From Elephas maximus indicus (taxonomy: Eukaryota; Chordata; Mammalia; Proboscidea; Elephantidae): 64,000 nucleotides of DNA. The stretch lies in contig NC_064826.1 of assembly GCF_024166365.1 (NCBI RefSeq), positions 19,678,001 to 19,742,000 of the forward strand, read 5' to 3'. The notes under the pieces were generated by a model, which had not been told where the DNA came from, did no database searches, and worked only from the letters and a program-made list of their open reading frames with translations. The position numbers were made by a program, and so were the translations under genes. Below are positions 15,355 through 28,190 of the stretch, piece by piece (position 1 is the stretch's first letter; each line of letters starts with the position of its first letter).

Positions 15355-18300
15355 GAATCACTGTTTTGTAGGGAGGGCCACGTTTATTCCCTGGGCTTCA
15401 CTTTCCCTTTGCTTCTTGTGGTTGCAATTTACAGATCCTATTCAGAGATCTTTTTTTTTTTTTTTATTCAGAGATCTAGGCATTTTCTCTACTCTGATAT
15501 AAGACTGCCAGTCTCCTTTCTGTCAGTATCTTTGGTCCCAGTCTGGTCCTACTTGTATCTTAGTATTTTCCTTCTTTAACCTACCTTTGTTGAGTGGAAA
15601 TGATAAGGTGGCACTGCTGAACCTTCACTCTTTGGCCCTTAAGTTTCTCTAGATACTTTACCAAACAGGCATGGATATTCCATCTTACTGGAAGCTACGC
15701 TTCTTTTCCTTTTGGGTAAGTTCAGTAGTCCTCCCTAGCCTTTCCTCAACCTGAATTCATCCCCCTTAACCCTTAACCAATTCAGTGCCTCCTTACTTTG
15801 TCTTTCCTTTTTGACGCTCCTGTTTCTCTATGCCATCACCTTCCCGTTATTTCATTCTCCCTTTCTGCCTTTCATCAAGTGACACGTGTCTTCTGTTTGA
15901 CCCCTTGGCTCTGGATTAACACCCTGCCTCTCCTGTATTGTGCATGGGCCTCTAAACTACCAACTGCCTGCCATTTGAATGGCTTCAGTCATCTTTCCTC
16001 CATAGGCTCGTGCTCCCTTCTTTGACCTGCTCTCACTGCTGACACACCTTCTGTCCTCTTGCTCCGCCAGGATCCTTTTGGAATCCATTACTTTCACAAC
16101 TTCTGATGTTCTCTTGATTCCAACCTCCGCCTTCCATTTTGGAGCCCTTTCCTTAGGCCTCTCCCACGCTGGAACTTTTTCCTCTTCTCTCTTTCATTTA
16201 CGCAGATGCTTTCACACAATCCTTTACAGGCTGTTTCCTCACTTCATCCCCTCTTCCTCTTCTTGCTTCCATTTTGACCTGATGGTGCATCATGGCACAC
16301 TCTGCCAATCGTACTTGCCCGCCATCTCCCTAGTGAGACCCTGAGGTTACCCCTGTGTTCTTCCTTCCCTGCTCAACACACTACCTTCTCAAAACACCAT
16401 CTTCCAATGGTAAGGGTATCTTCTTTCTTTTGTACCATGCACCATCCTCTTCTCTTTTTCCTTTTCTGCTATCCTCTACGTAAAAACTATCAACAACTAA
16501 CTTCCCTTTGTACCTTCCTTGCTCCCTCTGTGCAAATTTGCTAGGGACATTAACTTTGTGGACCGTTCTTCTCTCACCACTTCACTTTTACCAAGATTCC
16601 CCTCTGTCCCTGGTAGCCTCTGTAGTTTTTCCACTTAACACTGAACCTCCATCCTTTTAACCATCACTGAAGAGCAGAAACACAGATTCAGTAACCTTTA
16701 CAACATGTCACCTCAAGATTGATTTCCGCCCACACTCTACCATTTGCAAACATCTTTGCGACCCACATACTGGACTCAGTCCACAGAGTCCATCCTGAAG
16801 TCCCTAGCTTACCTGCCAGTGGTTTTCATTCAGGTTACATGTTCAGGTGCAACCCTATCCCTTTTCCTCTGTTCAACCCAAGTCATTATGGCCCTTTGTT
16901 CCACTTTCCCTTAAGAGCCCTGATTGTTCACATGCCTGGGCCTTCTTCTCCCTTGTCTCCTCTTCCTACAGCCCACAACCAGACCTTAATACCATACATG
17001 CCATTGAGTGGCCCCCTGAGATCTGCTGATGTTCCAGTTTGGGAATAGCCTATTCCACTTTCTCACTTTTTTGATGGCCCCTTGCTGATTAGGAAACCCT
17101 GGCTAATTCAGAAGATTCTCTCCCTTCTTTCATGCCTTCTGTGCTTTCTTTTCCATCAGTTCTTCCACTGAACTACTTTCATCCCACCCAGCACCCTGTC
17201 ATGTCTGGCTACCTGCAGCTGCCTTTGTACACACTGGGTACAGCTAAAACAGTGCACAATCTCCTGGGCATTTCGGCCAACTTTTGTCTCCAAGTGATAC
17301 TAGCTTCATCGTATACATCTACCCATAGGTCCCCTACCATTTCAAAGCCTGTGAATGGATTCAGTGATCTTTTCATGGATATCTGCACCCTAGTTGACAT
17401 ACCCTCACTGCTCCCACCATTTCCAGCTTCTTGGTCCCCAACTTGCTGCACGGAATCCACTGGCTGTCTGAATTCACCCCTAGCCATCCTACCTTTTCCC
17501 TTCTGCCTTGCCGGCAACATTTTCTCTTTTACCGTGTCTCCACCTTTCATCCCCTTGACATTGTTTAGGTGGTATACCCTAAACAATCCCATTCTGCTTT
17601 GACCTCATCCCACTTCTCCTTTCTTTCACACTTCTTACTCCCATAATACTCTTTCTCCTCCTTTGTCTTTTTCACCCACTTTGGCCCCCTTTCAAGTCAG
17701 AGTTCCTTGATTCTCCATTTTCACTCCCTCTCTCCTTTCTTGGCCATGTCTCTCCAAGTGCAGTACACTCTTTGCCCCTCTGAACCAGCCTCTCCTCTCT
17801 TACCTGAGGCCACCATACTCTCCCTTTCCTTCTCTTTCTCATCCTCGGACCACCTCTTGGCTATAAACTCTCCCATGTTTTCCAAACCCCTCACCTAATC
17901 TCTGGGGCCAATGTTACCATTTCTCCTACATTCCCACTCTACTTCACAGCAAATTACTCTTATAACCCTAATCCTGTAAAATTTTCTCAGCTACCATCTG
18001 TGAATCTTTGGGCTGGATTCATTAGACTTCTCTGTTCTCTTTTGAGCCCCCCACATTCTGCTCAACCCAAGTCAGCACTTCTTGGTTCATATGTACTGTA
18101 CTGAATCCACACCCTCTGCAAGTGACTTCACGGTCAGGTCCGTAAGGACACAGTCTCTGGTTTTGTTCAGGCCCTGACAAATTTTGCTGTCTGTAATACT
18201 CACTTATAGCAATCGGACCCCTTATTTCAAAATGTTCAGACAGAGCTCTCAGGGAGGTTCTTTCTGTTGTCTGCTACCTTTCCCCTTCCCCAGAGCATTT

Positions 18301-18843
18301 CTGCCTTCTGCCCAGACACTTGACTGCAAACCCCAACTCAACCATGCTCAGCCTTCACTCCTCTTCTGCAGAGAACTTGCTGGTTGTTTACAATGGATGA
18401 ACCTTCCTTCCTTCTTCCCCTGCTTAGCACTCTTCTTTTTAAAATGCTCTGTTCCAATGTTCTCTTCCCTCCCTCTTTTGCCCCTTCCTTCAGCATGTAC
18501 ACCCCATCCTGTGCTGTTTCCTAACATCCACATAACCTCTCTGCCCTGTAGTCGGCATTCCCTTCTCTCTCAGCCTTACTTCTCAGTCTTTCTCTCTCCC
18601 CTAACCACCACTTTGTATTTACCCTCCCTACCCTTGACCAGGAGTCCCAACCCAACAGTTACCGTTTTAAGTGCCTTCATGGCTACACCCATTTACTCAC
18701 TGTAAATCTCATCCTACTCCTCCATACTTCTCTCCCACCCGACAGTCTTGAGTCGGATGCCTCCATCCCCCCAACTCAGAAGCATCATCTAGTCATACTT
18801 TCTATCTTCCCTAGCTCTCCACTGTCTGCCTTCCACCAGTGAT
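15355..18843. repeat. Satellite unit U5 (chimera: A head, B body)
   Basis: The head to about 15,782 carries A signatures (GTCCCAGTCTGGTCC, GATAAGGTGGCACTGCTGAACC), with a small deletion near 15,512 and a poly-T insertion near 15,452. At 15,782-15,787 it joins a B body at a point about 0.95 kb into a unit. The body continues as B type (for example CAGACACTTGACTGCAAACC near 18315) and stops about 0.19 kb short of a full unit at about 18,843. Confidence 0.75.
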
Positions 18844-21542
18844 TCTCTCCTGTGGTACCCCCTTGCTTCTCTTTCCCTGCTTGCCACACTACCTTCTGAA
18901 ACACCATCTTCCAATTGTAAGACCATCTTATTTCCTGTGTTCCATGCTCTATCCTCTTCTCTTTTTCATGCCCTACCATCTTCTGCATGGAAACTATCAA
19001 CAGCACACTTCCCTCTCTGTACCTTCCTTGCTACCTCTGTGCCAATTTGCTGAGGATATTAACTTTGTGGACTCTACTTCTCCCACCACTTCAGTTTTGC
19101 CAGGATTCCCCTCTGCCCCTGCTAGCCTCTATAGTTTTCCTACCTATCACTAAACCTCCATCCTTTTAACCAGCATTGATAGCAGAAACATGGATTCAGT
19201 AATCTTTACAACATATGTCAACATTGATTTCCACCCACACTCTACCATTTGCAAACATCTTTGCTACGCAAATACTGCACACAGTTCACAGAGTCCATCC
19301 TGAAGACCCTCAGCTTACTTGCCAGTGGTTTTCGTTCAAGTTGCATCTTCATGTGCAACCCTGTCCCTTTTCCTCTGTTCAACCCAAGTCATTATGGCCC
19401 TTTGTTCCATCTTCCTGTGAGAGCCCTGATTCTTCAAATGCCTGGGTCTTCTTCTCCCTTATCTCCACTTCTACAGCCCACAGCCTGACCTTAATACCAC
19501 ACATGCCATTGAGTGGCCCCCCTGAGATCTGCCAGTGTTCTTAGTTTGGGAATAGCCTGTTCAACTTTCTTACTTTCCTTACTGCCCCCCTTGCTGATTG
19601 GAAATCCTTGCCAATTCAAAAGATTCTCTCCCTTTTTCTATGCCTTCTTTCTTTTCCATCAGTTATTCTCACTGAATTTGCATTCCACCCAGTGCCCTGT
19701 TTTGTCCCACTACCTGCATCTGCCTCCATACGCACTAGGTACAGCTTAAAGGATACACAGCTTTCCTGGGCCTTTTGGCCTGCTTTTGTCTTCAAGGGAT
19801 ACTAGCTTTATCTAATATTCATCCATAGGCTCCCTACCGTTTCATAGCCCGTGGATGGATTCAGTAGTCTTTTGATGGATATCTACACCGTTGTTGATAT
19901 ACACTCACTGTTCCCACTATTTCCAGCTTCTTGGTTCCCTGCCTGCTGTACTGAATCTACTGGCTGTCTGAATTCACCCCTAGCCATCCTGCATTCCCCC
20001 TTCTGCCATTTTAGAACAGTCATTTTCTCTTACACCATCTCTCCCAACTTTCATCCCCTTGACATGCTTCCGCTTTCATTTCCATGTTTGTCTACAGCGT
20101 CTCCAAGGTGCCACATCCTCAACAACCCCATTCTACTTTGACCTCATCCCACTTCTCGTTACTTTCACACTTCTTACTCACCATAATATTCTTTCTCCTC
20201 CTTGGTCCTTCTTACTCACTTTGTCCCTTTTGGGGGGAAAGTTCTTGGATTCTGCATTTTCACTCCCTCTCTGCTTTCTTGGTAATGCATCTCCTGATGC
20301 AGTACATTCCTGGAACATCTGAATGAGTCTTTCCTCTCTTACCTGATATGCCACGTCTACTCTTCCTTCTCCTTCTCATCCGTGGACCAGCTCTCAGCTA
20401 TCACACTCTCTCCCATGTTTCCAAACTCTTCACCTGATCTCTAACTCCTGGGGGCAATGTTACCATCTCTCCTGCATTCCCGCTCTATCGCACAACAAAT
20501 TAGTTTCAAACCTTAACCCTGTGTTATTTTCTCAGCTACCATCTCTGAATCATTGAGCTGAGCTGGATTCATTAGAACTCTCTGCTCTCTCATCCCTTCT
20601 TGAACCCCCCATACGCTGCTCAGCACAATTCAGTACACCTTGCTTCAGACATACTGTGCTGAAACCACATGCTCTGCCCCTGAACCCATGCTCAAGTCCC
20701 TCGTGAATAGTCTCTGGTTTTATTCAGGTCCCTAGAATTTTTACTGTGTATACTCGTTCATTTTTGCAGTCAGACCTCTTCTTTCAAAATATTCAGGCAA
20801 CGCTCTCAGGGAAGTTCTTCCTGTGGATCTCCTACCTTTTCCTTTCCCCAGAGCATTTTTGCCTCCTGCCCAGGTGCTTAACCCCTTACTAAACTGAAAC
20901 ACTTTCGGCCCTCCTTCCTGCTCTGCAGAGAGCTCTCAGGCTGGGTACAGTGGACCAACCCTCTTTCTTCTTCCTCTACCTAACACTCCTCTTTTCAAAA
21001 TCCTCTCTTTCAATGTTGTCTTCCCTCTCTTTTACCCCTTCCTTCAGCATGGATGCCCCATCCAGTGTTGTTTCCTAACATCCATATAACCCATCTGCCC
21101 TGTAGTTGCAGCTCTCTTCTGTCTCAGCCTTACTTCTCAGTCCTTCTCTATCGTCTGACCACCACCTTCATTTACCCTCCCTACACTTGACCATGAGTCC
21201 CAACCCAACAGTCATCATTTTAAGTGCCTTCACGGCTACATCCATTTGCTCGCTGTCAAACTCCTTCTCACCCTCAGTACTTCACTCCCACCCCTGACTG
21301 TCTTGAGTCTGATGCCTCCATCTCTCCCCAGCTCAGAATCAACCAGCTCTCCACTGTCCCCCTTCCACCAGTGATTCTCACCCAAGGACGCATGACCCCC
21401 CAAGGTGGCCCATCAGCTTCATCTGTCAGGGTTGTTTTTGAGCGGAACCCTGCTCGGCCCCCAGATGTTTTGATAGGCCTGCCTTAGGGGTCCATGCCCA
21501 CAGCCCCCCTCAGGTGAAATTCACACCCCCCATCCCCGGTAA
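18844..21542. repeat. Satellite unit U6 (A type, 5' truncated)
   Basis: It begins abruptly with TACCCCCTTGCTTCTC, a point about 1.54 kb into an A unit (equivalent to 8489 in U3). A-type text follows at 18,850-19,240 and from about 19,600 onward. A stretch at about 19,250-19,560 matches B units better, suggesting gene conversion. Confidence 0.78.
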
Positions 21543-24500
21543 GAATCACTGCTGTGGAGGAGGGCCACCTTTATTCCCTGTGCTTCACTTACCCTTTGTT
21601 TCTTGTGGTTGCAATTTACAGGTCCCATTCAAAGATCTCAGCATTTTCCCCACTCTGCTATGAGACTGCCCATCTCCTTTTGGAATCACCTTATTCCCTT
21701 CCATATTGACTTGTGGACACACCATGTGTTCTGAACCACACTCTTCATTAAAGAATTGTTGCTTTCAATCTCCACCTCCCAACCATTATTACTCTTAGGC
21801 ATTCTGTCAGTATCTCTGGCACCAGTTGGTGCTACCCAGTACTTATTATTGTCCATCCTGAACCTGCCTTTTTTGAGTGTAAATGGCAAGGTGGCATTGC
21901 AGAGCCTTCCGCCTTTGGTCCTCAAGTTTCTCTATATATTTTGCCAACCAGACAAGGACTTTCCACTTTCCCGGAGCTGCGCTCCTTTTCCTCTTCGTGG
22001 GTTCAGTAGTCCTCCCTAGCCTTCCCTCATCCTGCATTAATCTTCCTTAACCTTTGACATGTAATCAGTTCATAAGCTTAATTAAATAAGATTTTGACTC
22101 AGTGCCTGGAGTTATGCCCATCTCTCCCCTCTTCCCGCAGCCCCAGCACGATTTTTTCCTACCCTGTCCCTCCTCCCTTCTCACTCAAACCTGGTCCCAA
22201 TCCTTGTCCCTGCCAGCCACCTTTCCCCTCCGGATCCATAGTAATAAAGAGCCTGGCTGAAATTTTCACCCTTTCAACACCAGTCAAGGCTGTAAAAGCA
22301 GCCATCCCTTCCTGCCCATTGTTTTCCATGATGTTTGCTCTTTTCCTTTCCAGTCCTGCTCCTTGCTGGCTGGCCTGCACACCTGAGTTCCTTAAATTGG
22401 GTATATCTGAGATCTGCAAGCATTCCTCCGTTGGTATGCTCCCTCATCTCCTTCCTCCCCCTGTGGGTGTCCAGCCTGCCTCACTTTGACAGCACTGTAA
22501 TTTCGCTCCTTCCTCGGTAGCTCCTCCTTAGTTTGTGACGCTCCTGTTTCTCGACACCATCACCTTCTCATTATTTCAGTCTCCCTTTCTGCCTTACATC
22601 AAGGGACACGTGTCTTCTGTTTGACCCCTTGGCTCTGGACTAACACCCTGCTTCTCCTATATGGCCCGTATGCCTCTAAACTACTAACTGCCTGCCGTTT
22701 GAATGGCTTCAGTTATCTTCCCTCCTTAGGCTTGTGCTCCCTTCTTTGACCTGCACTCACCACTCACTCTTTCTGTCCTCTTGCTCCACCAGGACCCTTT
22801 TGGAATCCATTACCTTTCACAACTTCTGATGTTCCCTTGATTCTGACCCCTCTACCTTCCATTTTAGAGCCCTTTCCTTAGGACTCTCCCACTCTAGTAC
22901 TTCTTTCCTCTTTGCTCTTCTGTTTACACAGGTGCTTTCACACAGTCCTTTACAGGCCACTTCCTCACTTCACCCCCTCTGCCTCTTCTCGCCTCCATTT
23001 CAACTTGATGGTGCATCATGGCACATCTCTGCCAATCCTACTTTTCCACCCTCTCCCAAATGAGACCCTGCAGTTACCCCCTTGTTCTTCCTTCCCTGCT
23101 CAAAACACCACCTTCCAATTGTAATAGCATCTTCTTTCTTGTGTAACACGTTCCATCCTCTTCTCTTTTTCCTCCTCTGCTATCCTCTACATGAAAACTA
23201 TCAATAACAAACTTCCCTTTTTACCTTCCTTGCTCCCCCTGTGTCAATTTGCTAGGGACATTAACTTTGTGAACTGTACTTCTCTCACCACTTCGGGTTT
23301 GCCAGGATTCCCCTCTGGCCCTAGTAGGTTCTACAGTTTTTCCGCTTAACACTAAACCTCCATCCTTTTAACCACCATTGAACAGCAGAAACAAAGATTC
23401 GGTAATCTTTATGACATGTCACCTCAACATTGATTTCCAGCCACACACCACGATTTGCAAACATCTCTGCTACCCAGATACTGGACTCAGTCCACAGAGT
23501 CCATCCTGAATCCCTCAGCGTACCTACTATTAGTTTTTGTTCAGGTTGCATCGTCATGTGCAATTCTCTCTTTTCCTCTGTTCAACCCAGGTCATTATGG
23601 CCCTTTGTTCCACTTTCCCTTAAGAGCCCTGAATCTTCGAATGCCTGGGGCTTCTTTTCCCTTGTCTCCTCTTCCTATAGCCCACAACCAGACCTTAATA
23701 CCATACATGCCACTGAGTGGCCCCCTGAGATCTGCTGATGTTCCAGTTTGGGAATAGCCTATTCCACTTTCTCCCTTTCTTGATGGCCCCTTGATGATTA
23801 GGAAACGCTTGCTAATTCAGAAGATTCTCTCCCTTCTTTCATGCCTTCTGTGCTCTTTCTTTTCCATCAGTTCTTCCACTGAACTACTTGTATCCCACCC
23901 AGCACCCTGTCATGCCTGGCTACCTGCAGCTGGCTCTGTACACACTGGGTGCAGCTTAAATGATGCATAATCCTCCTGGGCATTTCAGCCACCTTTTGTC
24001 TCCAAGTGATACTAGCTTCATCATAAACATCCACCCATAGGCCCCCTACCAATTTCGAAGCCTGTAAATGGACTCGGTAGTCTTTTCACGGATATCCACA
24101 CCCTAGTTGACATACCCTCACTGCTCCCACCATTTCCAGCTTACTGGTCTCCAACTTGCTTTACTAAATCCGCTGGCTGTCTGAATTCACCTCTAGCCAT
24201 CCTACCTTTTCCCTTCTGCCATTTTGGCAACATTTTCTCTTTCACCATTTCTCCGCCTTTAATCCCCTTGACATGCTTCCCCTTTCATTTCCAGGCTTGT
24301 CTCCAACGTTTCCAAGATGCCATACCCTCAACAATCCCATTCTGCTTTGACCTCATCCCACTTCTCCTTTCTTTCACACTTCTTACTCTGGTAATACTCT
24401 TTCTCCTCCTTTGTCTTTTTCACCCACTTTGCCCCCATTTGGGGTCAGAGCTCTTTATTCTCCATTTTCACTCCCTCTCTCCTTTCTTGGCCATGTCTCT

Positions 24501-25769
24501 CCTGGTGCAGTACTTTCTTCGACCCTCTGAACAAGCCTCTCCTCTCTTACCTGAGGCCGCCATACTCTGCTTTTCCTTCTCTTTCTCATCCTTGGACTGC
24601 CTCTTGGCTTTAAACTCTCCCATGTTTTCCAAACTCCTCAGCTAACCTCTAGCTCCTGGGGCCAATGTTACCATTTCTCCTGCATTCCCACTCTACTGCA
24701 CAGCAAATTACTCTCATAACCTTAACTCTGTAACATTTTCTCAGCTATCACCTGTGAATCTTTGGGCTGGATTCATTAGACTTCTCTGCTTTCTGCTCCC
24801 TTTTGAGCCCCGCCCCCCATCCTGCTCAACCCAAGTGAGTACTGCTTGCTTCAAACATGACTCTACTGAGTCCGCACCCTCTGTCCATGAGTCCACGCTC
24901 AGGTACCTAAGGACACAGTCTAAGGTTTTATTTAGGTCCTGACAAATTTTGCTGTCTATAATCTTTCATTTTTGCCTTCAGACCCCTTATTTCAAAATGT
25001 TCAGACAGAGCTCTCAGGGAGGTTATTGTCTCCTACGGTTTTCCTCTCCCCAGAGCATTTTTGCCTTCTGCCCAGATGGTTGACCCCATACCCAAACTCA
25101 ACCACGCTCAGCCTTCCCTCCTGCTCTGCAGAGAACTCTCTTGTTGGGTACAATTGATGAACCCTCTTTCCTTCTTCCCCTGCTTAGCATTCTTCTTTTT
25201 AAAATGCTATCTTCCAATGTTCTCTTCCCTCCCTTTTATCCTTTTCTTCAGCATGGACACCCCATCCTGTGCTGTTTCCTAACATCCACACAACCCGTCT
25301 GCCCTGTAGTCTACACTCCCTTCTCTCTCAGCCTTACTTCTCAATCCTTCTCTGTCCCCTAACCACCACCTTGCTTTGCCCTCACTACCCTTGACCATGA
25401 GTCTCAACCCAACAGTCATCATTTTAAGTGCCTTCAGGGCTACATCCATTTGCTCGCTGTCAAACTCCTCCTCGTCCTCCGTACTTCTCTCCCACCCCTG
25501 GCAGTCTTGAGTTTGATGCTTCCATCTCCCCAACTCAGAAGCATCATCTACTCATACTTCCCATCTTCCCCAGCTCTCCACTGTCCCCCTTCCACCAGTG
25601 ATTCTCACCCGAGGACGCATGAGCCCCAAGGTGACCCATCAGCTTCATCTGTCAGGGTTGTTTTTGAACGGAACCCCGCTCAGCCCCCAGATGTTTTGAT
25701 AGGCCTGCCTTAGGGGTTCATGCCCGCAGCCCCCGTCGGGTAAAATTCACCCCCCCAATCCTCGGTAAG
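21543..25769. repeat. Satellite unit U7 (B type, full length, last homogenised copy)
   Basis: A full unit of about 4226 bp with B signatures (CACTGTAATTTCGCTCC near 22493, TGACCCCATACCC near 25081). Similarity to the array fades within about 100 bp after 25,769, where the diverged flank begins. Confidence 0.85.
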
Positions 25770-27450
25770 AATCACTGCTGTGAATAGTTGGCCTCCTTTA
25801 CTCGCTACGCTTCACTTTCCCATTGTATACCTCTAGCATTTTCTTGGTGGCAATTTACACATTCTAGTCAAAGATCCAGGTGTTTTCCCTGAGGTAAGTT
25901 TGACTGTCTTGTCCTGGAAATATTTGTTGTTGTCCGTATTTCCTTTTTCTGTATGACCTTCCTCAAGTGTGTTTGTCACACCACTGTTTGTCTACTCCAC
26001 CCCCCCATTCTCACTTTTCTAAACTATTTCTCATCAAAAGCTTGTTTGAAAACTTTCACTTTTTCTATAAAATCAGGTATTTACAAGCAAACTCTCTGAA
26101 TTCCCTAGCTACATTTCCCTTCTATTTGCACCCAGTTTTTCTCTTCTAGCATTGTCATCCCATACCTTTTACATTTACACACTCTGACAAGCGTGGCAAA
26201 ATTTTCCATTTAAGCCGTCCTTATTTTACCCATTCGTTTAACTAGCTCCATCGTGCATTCCTCTTACCACACTTTAGTTTTTTTTAGTGTCTCCATCCAT
26301 ACTCTAATTATGCAAGTTTCCTCTATTTTGTCACCATTATCATCCTGGATTTTATTAGCTTATTTATGTATTTTCTGAGGGACCCCTTTACTCTTGTTTG
26401 CAACTTTTTTTTTCCCATTATTATTCTATTCCTCTTATTCTCTTCTTGTCTTGAAGAGAGTCCCTGCCTCATTTCCCCACTTCTGCCATATTTTTTTCAG
26501 TACCATCTCTCTGACATATTAAGTCGTCCGTTCTAGATATGGATGTGCATTTTCAGTTTCTTTTCATTGTGCTCTTTCTCCATCTCAACTCTATCCCTCT
26601 TTACCAATTTCCAAACTTTCTTTTTTTCTGTGCTACATTTTGGGATCAGGTTTAAACATATAACTCAACCTGTCTTTTCCACTTTTCTTTCTCTAATATT
26701 CCACTCTAATGTATATAGTTCTCTTCTGACTTCCTTCCATCTTGCCTTCCCTCATTTTTCTATCCATATCTTTGGCCCATTTTAATCCTATATCCCTTTC
26801 TTTATGTGTTCCTTCTGCTGACCTCATTGCTTTGGATTCTCCTTATTTTGAAGCTGACTTCTCCTATATTTACTTTAGTTTCTCTGAATTGTTGTCTAAT
26901 CCATACAGGGCTCTTCCTATTTGGCCTCCATCATCTATCTTCTTCCTTATTCCATTATATTTGCCAAAGTCATGCTGCCCAATCTTGTTTTTCAGTGTCA
27001 TTCTTCCCATGATCTTTCCCATTTAAAGGTAAATTTAAAGTTGCTTTTCCACTCATTTTCTTGTTTCTCCTGTTCTGCCCTGGATGAATATCTTTATTAG
27101 CCAGCTATATACTATGTAAAATTCCTATGCATTCCCAAGTATCTTCCTGTTAGGTGCCTCTTTTAGTTCTACATTCATATCTCAATCCATTTTTATATTT
27201 CTTCTTCCCTATATGATGTGCCCAATTGCTTTAGACTCTCTATTCATCTTTCCTTGTTTCAAGTTCTTGTCACTGAAACTGTAATCTTTCTATTGACTGT
27301 ACTTTTAATGCAAAGGTACTTTCCTGGTCACCATCCCTCTTATGTCCAATTTTTTGTTTTCACATTATCTCCTCCCTTTCTATCTTCCTTTAAGAATTGC
27401 CTTCCCACACAGTTTTCTCCACACCTTCCTGACTCAGCTCCTTGAAAAGT
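25770..27450. repeat. T/C-rich satellite-like flank, diverged
   Basis: The + strand stays strongly pyrimidine-rich after the homogenised array ends, but I could not align it base by base with the 4.2-kb unit. It may be decayed monomers of the same family or simple pyrimidine-rich DNA. No gene is seen. Confidence 0.5.
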
Positions 27451-28190
27451 CCAAGCAATTTTCATTATCCTTCGTTTAATGTATGTTGATTAAGTTTTTG
27501 GTATTAAAAGCTTACATTGTTATTAAATTTGGGGAAGATAAAAAACCTTCAGCCATCTCCCTTTAGAAAGCCCAACAGATTTTCTCAACCATCACTCAAA
27601 TACTATTATAAAAACTTACTATTATAAATATCAGACATTTTAAAGAAGTTACCTAATTATTGAACACATAATTCATTCATTAGTGGACAGGTTTGTGCAG
27701 TACAAAATGATACCATACTACAACATAAGGCTATAATTACCTTTTCTTTTACACTCCAGGGAGCAATGAAAAATTTTCAAGATAAATAACTTACACATAT
27801 ACACTTTTAAATGAAGTAAACAAATAAAATTTTTGGAAGTGGTTACTTACCATTGGCGAGTTGCTTCAGTTGTCCCCTTCATTTTGTGGGGAAGATGATA
27901 GGAGTTATGTACAACACGATTAAAAACCTTGAGCATAGGCAGTGAGGCTACTGGTAGAAGAGCTGAGATACGACCGCAGTAAAAATATTCCATCTCAAAC
28001 AGAGTTTTGTGAAAACTAAAAGTTTTTGCTAGCACAAGAATGACGATTTACCGTACCAGGTGTCCCAAGCACACAGTGATACAAGGATAAAACTTTTCAC
28101 ATGGACATAACAAGGATTTGGATAGTGTGAGTAGATAGCTGGTGATACCTACATTCCTCATTCTGGGCCTCTGTAATACTTGCCATTTTG
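27451..28190. other. Non-satellite island between repeat blocks
   Basis: Base composition changes to ordinary A+T-rich DNA without pyrimidine skew. On the - strand an open frame (28,035-27,847) ends next to CCAATG|GTAAGTAA, a strong splice-donor match at 27,850/27,851. The protein is not one I recognise and no exon is proven. Confidence 0.45.

Larger units (their letters stand above)
1..25769. repeat. Pyrimidine-rich macrosatellite array, ~4.2-kb units
   Basis: Seven apparent units follow head to tail. Shared landmarks recur: GAATCACTGCTGTGGAGG near 3796, 6948, 11181, 15355, 21543 and 25769 (here GAATCACTGCTGTG), and TGTCAGGGTTGTTTTT near 3687, 6830, 11061, 15237, 21426 and 25652. Unit lengths from the first landmark are about 3152, 4233, 4174, 6188 (two fused partial units) and 4226 bp. 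The + strand is strongly C/T-rich over the whole array, so stop codons are scarce and many spurious open frames arise. The array starts outside the window. It lies in the large COPG2 intron before the exon at 38,527. It resembles no transposon I recognise, and I infer amplification by unequal exchange. Confidence 0.93.

Noticed and set aside
166..25713. Dozens of open frames of 60-173 codons on the + strand (for example 18184-18705 and 787-1281)
   Set aside because: They recur at equivalent places in each satellite unit with frameshifts, have Ser/Pro/Leu/Phe/His-rich composition dictated by C/T-rich DNA, and resemble no protein family.
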